64,000 nt of DNA from Sphaerolaimus hirsutus (taxonomy: Eukaryota; Nematoda; Chromadorea; Monhysterida; Sphaerolaimidae): assembly GCA_964036195.1 (NCBI GenBank), contig OZ038459.1, positions 9,855,206-9,919,205 on the forward strand. The letters are read 5' to 3'. Every line of letters begins with the position of its first letter. The first letter of the stretch is position 1. The translations under genes and the position numbers were made by a program. Under the pieces are notes generated by a model, which worked only from the letters and a program-made list of their open reading frames with translations, had not been told where the DNA came from and did not search any database. This document shows positions 57,012 to 64,000 of the stretch, one piece after another.

Positions 57012-57219
57012 ATATTTACTTGAGATCCTTGACGTGACACTTGATACTTATCGTTAAAATTAGTACCTAGTATACTTCGCGGAGCCCATGTCTCCAGGAA
57101 ACCCTTCACCATGACGTCATCGTTAATAAAATCATAATTGTTAAAAAAATACGTTTCAGGAAAAAACATTCGTCACTTGTACGCGATTCCGCCTTTTGCT
57201 TTTTAAATATTTTTTTGTG

Positions 57220-57312
57220 AAAGTACATGCATAAGTATCCTGCTGGCGCATTATCGACTTAGACATAAGTATTTGATTTTGGAAGCATACTTTGCGGTCG
57301 GCCGAGTATACA
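57220..57312. mobile_element. ATACTCGGCGGAC-family fragment
   Basis: Reads GCATACTTTGCGGTCGGCCG followed by AGTATAC, the reversed terminus of the family. Confidence 0.4.
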
Positions 57313-57812
57313 ACAAAAGATAAAACAGAAAAACAAAAGGTCACACAAAATGTTCATCACATAATCCTCCACCAAAGTACAGCCAAATGGCACCCCGGGC
57401 ATGCCCGATATCCCTATCAGTGCCACCAACAGAAACAACTCCGTGCACATGCACACCGTCACTGATCAGTGCTGATTATTTCCGCACACGCACGTGCATG
57501 AATGCAATTTCAGAGTGCAAATTAGATTGCTCAAGTGAAATTTGCACTCACTGCGCTGATTGTGTGAACTGGAGAACTACGGAACTGCGATTTCTGGGCA
57601 CTGGTCACCAGACAAAGTGGACACTGGTCACTCAATTGCACAACGGAACGAGTGACACCATGCGCGCGTTCTCGCCGTGATTACTTCCTGCCCGCGCGGC
57701 TACATGCTGATTATCTGCGGCCACGCGCTTATAAAGGAAGTAGGAAGGTCGCTTTTGATGAGTTCGGAGGAGATAAGTGAGTGCTGTCAGGATCTGTCGT
57801 ATATCTCCACAT

Positions 57813-58143
57813 ACCGTATTTCCACGAAATACGTCTGGGGGTTTATTTTTTCCAGGGGTATTAAATCACCAGAATTTTCTTGAATTCCTTAAAGTACTTA
57901 TTTGTCGTATGTAAGGTACCTGTGCAGACGTAGGAAAATGCAACAATGTATAAGATTCTATAGACTTATTATGTAACAATCATTCATTGTTTTTAACGTG
58001 TGTTTTGCATTACACAGATCACAAACTGTAGTCAATTGCATTCTATTTCGGGTGGGGGTATTTCGAGGGAGGTTATTAATTCATAATGGCCATTTTTCGG
58101 GGGGGGGGGGTATTTCGAGGGGGCATTTCGAGGAAATACGGTA
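57813..58143. mobile_element. TACCGTATTTCC-family MITE
   Basis: Left ATACCGTATTTCCACGAAAT, right TTTCGAGGAAATACGGTA; inner GGGGGGTATTTCGAGG units. Confidence 0.8.
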
Positions 58144-60559
58144 CATATAGTAAGTGTGTTCAACACACTTTATGCCCAGATATTGAGCACACGGTTACTG
58201 ATAACCGATAACAAATAATGCTGATGCCTCTCACCCATCCATGCTCCATAAAAAGTCATCAAGATATCTTGCTTCAAGCAAAATTGACAAGAAGGCAACA
58301 AATACAGATGACCAGTGAAGTTAACTTCACAAGAAGACGTCACAAGCCATCTGACAGGCGTCATGCAAGAAGCAGTGCAGCAAACTCAATGCGCATGCAG
58401 AGACGCGTTAGCTAATTTGGCGCCTACGGCTATCTGTTTGGGCTGTCCCAAAAATCGTGCACGTTGGTCACATTTCATGACTTTTTCACAATGTTCCGAT
58501 GCTTTAGCCTTTAACAGCACTGTTATAACTGCACAAAGTTTCACATTTCTTGACCCATTGTTACATGGTTCTTATAGGTTAATCGCTTTTTGACAGGAGT
58601 TTACAGCTTGGCGAAAAGTAATACATAGGTGAAGGTGAAATACAAGGTCTAGGAAACAATTGATTTTTAAAATATTGTTAATTTTAAATTCATTTTGTCA
58701 ATAACTCATTTTACTTTGGTCATTGCAATGATCAGCGGTTCGCTCAAAATATTACGTCATAATATTTCACAATATAATTTAGCTGAAATCGCACCTTTAA
58801 ACCGAGTAACTATTCCGCGTCAATCACTTCCCGAACACCAGTACGCATTACTCCAGTCCAGAAGTTGTAAATAGTACTATCCATATACTACGGAAGCTGC
58901 AAGTTTCAATTAGGTTGTGCCGCGCGGCACGAGATGCGCAGCGCGGCCAACCTCGAGTAAATGCGACCGGTCATGCGGCAGGAGGAGTAAGCAGGTCATG
59001 CTCCATCAGAATTCAAGACTATGCTGCATGCAAAGTGCCTGGCGCCTGCTATATCAGCTTTGTGGCCCTGAAAACTACTACATCGAGTGGAGCGCATGCT
59101 ATGCACAGAAACCTACCATAATTAAATGAATAAAAATTTTGTGATAAATTTCGTAATAATTATTCCACAGTAAAAACGAAATATTATGATGAAAAACAGT
59201 ATAACCTCGGTTCATTATTCAGATGGGTTAGGTAGGTTTCCATACAAAGTGTGATGTCCGCCGAGTATAGCAGATCTTGAGTTGCCTTTTGTACCAGGAC
59301 TTTTGTGCTAAACGCAGTGCACCGCTTTCTACTGCACCGAGACAGAAATACGAGGGGAAAACGCTTTGCAGGCAATATACTCCGTGATAATAGAAGGTGG
59401 CACGGGCACAGCTTAGTAGAGGGGCTAATTGGAAAAAATGTCCGGACATTTGTTGACACAGGGGGGCCATTTGCAAACAAGGCTGACATTACAAGGTATA
59501 GATCGTAAATGTATTTTTGTCGTAAAAGCGCATTGTTGTACATAAATATCTAACAGTTTTATCACCACATGGCAAAATAAATATGTAGGTTCAGCACACA
59601 TTGATATTTGTAGAGGGGAAGGGTCACCTGAGTCACCTGGCAGCCACCAGCAGTAACTAAAACTTGTTAAAAAATGAAAGAGCATCACCTGTAATTCACA
59701 CTTTTTGACATTTTAACTTCTATGGGTGCAGATATTTCGCAATTGAATCAGACTGGTAGTCACTTTGCGGTCAAAGGCGGCATTTGAAATTTACTTTACT
59801 ATTTCCCTCCGAATGACTGTAAAGGTCAATAGCAATGGAATACACGTGTTTGCATGCTAAAACCGAAGCAAATGCCTTCCGTACAAGTTGCAAAATTACT
59901 CAAATCGACTATAAACTGAATAGGAAATGCTAAACTGACCGAAATTGTGTTTCCTTACATTAAATTTGACTTACGACTGCGAGAGTTTCACTGCACTACT
60001 AAATAAAATATTTAGACATTTGCACACGAAAATTTGTTTGAAATGGGAATACTACGCACCTGTTATTTATAAAAATTGCAACGAAGCTTTCTCACTGGCA
60101 GATGGGAGCAATATTCTCGAATTTATAAAAACTTCGCACGGCATGCTTTGAACAGCTTCGAAACGCTTCGAAATAGTATCGTACAGCCGGAAAAAATATA
60201 CCAAGGGAAAAGATTCATTCTTTAATTGAACATGTGAGAAATCAACAAAGATGAATGAACTCGAAAATATGAAACTGAACACAATGCACCATTTATTTGA
60301 ACTCCATGATCTCTCTTGATCTGAACCATTTGTACTTATTTATCAATTCACGTCATGACAATCGTGAACTCATCATAGCCACATCTGTGACGCGCGTTTT
60401 TATGCGATTTGACGGATTTTTTGTTGAGCGAACACCGTGTTATCGAGAATAATTGACAACTGCCGACATAATCCACCATCAAGGTCACCGGCATCGACGG
60501 GAAAAACGCTCGAAATTTTGCAGTTTGGCATAAATTAGAAGGGCGCTGTAAGGGTCAGA
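58144..60559. other. Stretch without supported genes
   Basis: Contains the 59120 MITE; the other open frames are short and unlike coding sequence. Confidence 0.5.
59120..59269. mobile_element. ATACTCGGCGGAC-family MITE, right part
   Basis: Shares TTGTGATAAATTTC, ACGAAATATTATGATGA, TTCAGATGGGTTAGGTAGG and the end GTCCGCCGAGTAT with the 24127 copy. Confidence 0.65.
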
Positions 60560-61029
60560 CCCACACGTTTACGTTTCTTCTGAAAAAAGTACCAGTACTC
60601 ACTTTTACGCACACGTTTTGAAAGTACTCGAGTACAGAAAACGTATTTCGGATTGTAAACTTTTTTAAGGTAAAGGAAAATGGGAGAAAAAAGCTAAAAA
60701 TAGGAAGAAAAAATAATCAAAAATGGGTATATAAGCACATTTATAACCAAAAATGACCTAAAATAGGCAAAAAGCACATTAACTGATGAATGAATTTAAA
60801 GGGGAAAATGAGCAAGAACATAAGTTATTTTGAGCAAAAATTGGGGCAAAATTTTCCCAAAAAAAAATCATTTTTTCGTTTTCTGGGAACAAAAAAAATT
60901 TAAGCACGTTTACTCACGACTAAAAGTAAAAAAATTATTTTACGTTTTGTATACTCAGGGGGTGATTAAAACAGAAATACTTTACATCTACATGTACTTT
61001 GAAAAAGTTCAGCACTTTCAACATCTCTG
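60560..61029. mobile_element. hAT-like MITE
   Basis: Contains GAAAAAAGTACCAGTACTCA, CTCGAGTACAGAAAACGTAT and the right end TTTCAACATCTCTG. Confidence 0.65.
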
Positions 61030-62736
61030 ACACTATAATATTTCCTTAGAGCTTAAAATACTTCTGAACTCATGGCTTCCAATGTATAAAATAAGCGCTT
61101 GACTACTGAGAATCACAGGAAACAGATTCCAACGATACTCCGCCAGTGTATGCGGCAAAATTCACCGAACAAAGGAAGTTGTTTTGCGATATTCGCATGA
61201 TTTGCCAATCACACACGCGCGCTGATGAAATCCGTAGCCTAAAATAAATAATTGAAATTGTAAATGATGATTCGATACGGGCGATTTCAAAATCAGTAAT
61301 TGGCACCGAGGGTTGTAGCGGGCGGGCAAAAACGTGTGACATTGTCGACACGACCGATTATAAAAAATTTGCCCTGAAATGTGAACCACAATATTTTAGC
61401 GTTTGGAAATTTACTGTGACATTTTGAATTTACTAAACGGATAACCAACATATTTAGTTCAGTGCACTGAACTAGCGATCAATTGTAAAACAAGTTTCAG
61501 TTTACGGAACGTGTGGTGATTGCCCTCACTGATTGACAGGTACAAGTTGATAAATTGTCTTCATAAAAATGATACATTCTAATGAACTAGGACGTGTTCA
61601 AAACGAATTTTCAGTTGACAAGGGGTCAACTAGAGCGGGTAACCTGGAATATGTACAATATTTACACAATCTGATTAAGATGGGCGCCAAAAACAAAAAG
61701 ACACACAGAAACGACACCTTGACTTGACACTACCCAAAAACGAAAAAAGACAAGTGAATTTGACAGAATTTTCTGTTCATGTTTCCCGTCGTATTTCAAA
61801 CACCTATAGTATGCCTCCAATGAACTGAATAGAACAGGTGGCATGTAGCGATTTATCGAAGGACACCTGAATGAAAGGAGTGAAAAATAATCAGAAAAAA
61901 TGTCATACGGTAGATTAAAAACTGGTTGCATGATTACATTCTGGCGACAGAAGAATACTAGTTGTTTTTTCGTTAAAAATTCGGAATTTATTGTGTTATA
62001 TCGGTACCATACGTGTTTTCAGTGGAGTTCAATCGAAATGAAACTATAAAAATAGGACTGAACAGGAATCTACATTATGGCTTGGTAAGTAGAATTGAAT
62101 TGAATGGAATGGTAGATATGTAATGGAAGAGCTGATGGAAATTCCATCATGGAATTCACCCATCAGGTGATCTGGATCAGATTGATGAAAAATAAAAATA
62201 AACCCAGGCGCGAAAAAATACGCTGGCTTGGCATCCAATTTGCGACAGACACAAACATTGCAATTTGATTAGGAAATTGAATTTAGAAATGTTATTGAAT
62301 GCTACACCAAACACTCAGTGGACCAAGAAAAAAGACGCACGGCCAATTTCACAAGTACCGCATCTCTTCTAATACGAGAGCAGGTTTTAGCATATTTTTA
62401 CACTCACAAACTCAACAAGAAAAGCAGCATCCACCAGAATAACAGGTAGAAATTACGTTGGAAGAGTGCCAAAACATCGAGAAGCCAGAACGTTCGAAGC
62501 GTTCAAATATTGAAAAATTCAAATTGACGCTCTGATATTAACTTTTTGTTATGTTATGTTCAAATGAAAAAAAACGGTGATAAAAGTGATGAAAAAATAG
62601 AACCACAGCCTCCAATTGAACGACAGGAAAAATGTTGATAATCTTACATGACGAAAAAGAAAGGCGTTCTTTTATCAGAAAAAAATACGGTATACCAATA
62701 TTTAGTGCACATGAATATATACCTACTTCCATACCT

Positions 62737-62880
62737 ACCGTATTTCCACAAAATACGCCCCCTTGAATTAACCCCGCCCCTCGAAATGCCCTAAAGTACT
62801 GAGGAAAAATATACCCCTCCTCGAAATACCCCCTCAAAATTTCCACTCTGAAAACATAAATTTCGAGGAAATACGGTAGA
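62737..62880. mobile_element. TACCGTATTTCC-family MITE
   Basis: Near-perfect terminal inverted repeats TACCGTATTTCC and GGAAATACGGTA, with TA at both borders. Confidence 0.85.
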
Positions 62881-63303
62881 TATCTTTTTGTACACCTATG
62901 TATTTCCACTTCAGTGCCAACGTGCACGGCACCACGAAAGCGTGGCATCCATACCAATCATGCATTATCCCCCTGAGATCACCAAAATAAATGTGCTGTG
63001 GAAAGAAAGTTTTCTTCCAGACAGCACCAGAAAATAGCGAAAACTGTAAGACATCAACGAAAAATTGTGCTGCTCAAAGTTTGCCCAGTGATGCGTGAAA
63101 AATAACCACATTCGAGACAATTCTCAATCAGGGGAAAGACAGCAATCAAATATACAGTACGCACGATCACCATGTCGTTTGTATTCGCTTCACAATGGCG
63201 ATACTGATGTGACGAATGGCTATCTCAATACAATAAATAAAACTGTGATTTCGCGGATGGAAATTCTACAGTGATCCCTCCCAAACAAAAAAGTTTTCGA
63301 AAT

Positions 63304-63392
63304 ATGGGCGGTGGGGGTTGGGGGGTCGGGCGGGGGTTGGGGGGTTGTGGTGGTTGTAGGGGTTGCGGTGGTGGCGCGGTATGCGGGGGTTC
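63304..63392 (+). repeat. G-rich tract with G-quadruplex potential
   Basis: At least eight runs of three or more G separated by short TT, TC or CG spacers (GGTGGGGGTTGGGGGGTCGG), in otherwise AT-rich DNA. Confidence 0.7.
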
Positions 63393-64000
63393 AATACAAG
63401 CCTTTTTCAAGGCGTAGAAAGTAGAAATGGGGAAAAATCGTTAAAATAGGAAATAGGCATATGAGCACATATATACTCGGCAGACATGATACTCTACCAA
63501 TAGATAATATTTATGTACGGTTTTTTTCAAAATCAAATATCTATGTCAAACTGAAAAGTTTAAGGACTCATCTTCTACAAAAAAAAATAAAGAAAAGAAT
63601 AGATTCGTTTGTATGCCGTCCGACCATACTATTTTGAAGTAAATATGTCGCGTTTCTGGGTACAGAAATATTCTATTTATCTTCAGCGGAACTTATCGCA
63701 GTCTTTTACACTGTTCTGCTCAACGTTTCTTATATGACCTTGACATTCAGGAAAAATTTCGTACTTTCCATCACAACGAGTACGAGCGCGGCCGAACATT
63801 TCATTAGGTACGCAGATTTTCGCTTTTGTTTTTCACACCAGAACGAGTTGGACAGCGGCTAAAAAAATGACGATTCACACCGATGGAGTGTTTCCTCGCG
63901 AAAAATGTACGGCATAAAGTCCCCCGAGTATACCTGCAATACGTAAGCACACGTAATACAAAAATAGCTGAAAATAGGCGATAAGGAACATGAATTGTGA

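Larger units (their letters stand above)
61030..64000. other. Stretch without supported genes
   Basis: Contains one clear MITE (62737), the G-rich tract (63304) and a partial TTGACA motif pair near 61610. No coding sequence supported. Confidence 0.5.

Noticed and set aside
63225-63410. Proline-rich open frame on the - strand
   Set aside because: Only the complement of the G-rich tract.

Overview
The window is nuclear DNA from an invertebrate animal. The genes have many short exons with GT-AG introns, the exons are GC-rich, and the introns and intergenic DNA are AT-rich and crowded with small inverted-repeat transposons. A BEL/Pao retroelement fragment, a capricious/tartan-style leucine-rich receptor and a DOCK-D (zizimin) exchange factor all fit a metazoan. 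A PAN-type secreted protein rich in Gly, Tyr and Pro would suit an arthropod or other ecdysozoan, but the sequence does not settle the phylum.

Region 1 (1-18.8 kb, + strand) holds the C-terminal 1255 residues of a DOCK9/10/11-type Cdc42/Rac exchange factor. I could join 20 exons in a single reading frame with matching phases, ending in the DHR2 catalytic domain. The N-terminal part (PH and DHR1 in the family) lies upstream of the window. A complete six-exon gene for a secreted PAN-domain protein (357 aa) sits on the opposite strand inside the 6.5-kb DOCK intron (2466-8956). One DHR2 exon appears twice around a 200-bp assembly gap at 16149-16348; the copies differ only at silent sites.

Region 2 (20.3-24.6 kb, + strand) holds a gene I do not recognise, with about nine exons. 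Two of its introns, each exactly 195 bp, consist entirely of a foldback transposable element whose ends supply the splice sites. This is the introner-like pattern and the most interesting feature of the window. Related foldbacks lie in other introns and between genes.

Region 3 (25.3-29.3 kb, - strand) holds a complete eight-exon gene for a 663-residue type I membrane protein. It has a signal peptide, an LRRNT cap, about a dozen leucine-rich repeats, an LRRCT cap, one membrane segment and a Gln/Pro-rich tail. It converges on the region 2 gene.

Region 4 (29.3-64 kb) has no gene I can support. It holds several families of non-autonomous DNA transposons, satellite-like arrays, a probable hAT element with a perfect 8-bp target duplication that carries a decayed BEL/Pao fragment, and a tRNA-like sequence. 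The long mobile-element-rich tract may be intergenic or the upstream region of the receptor gene.
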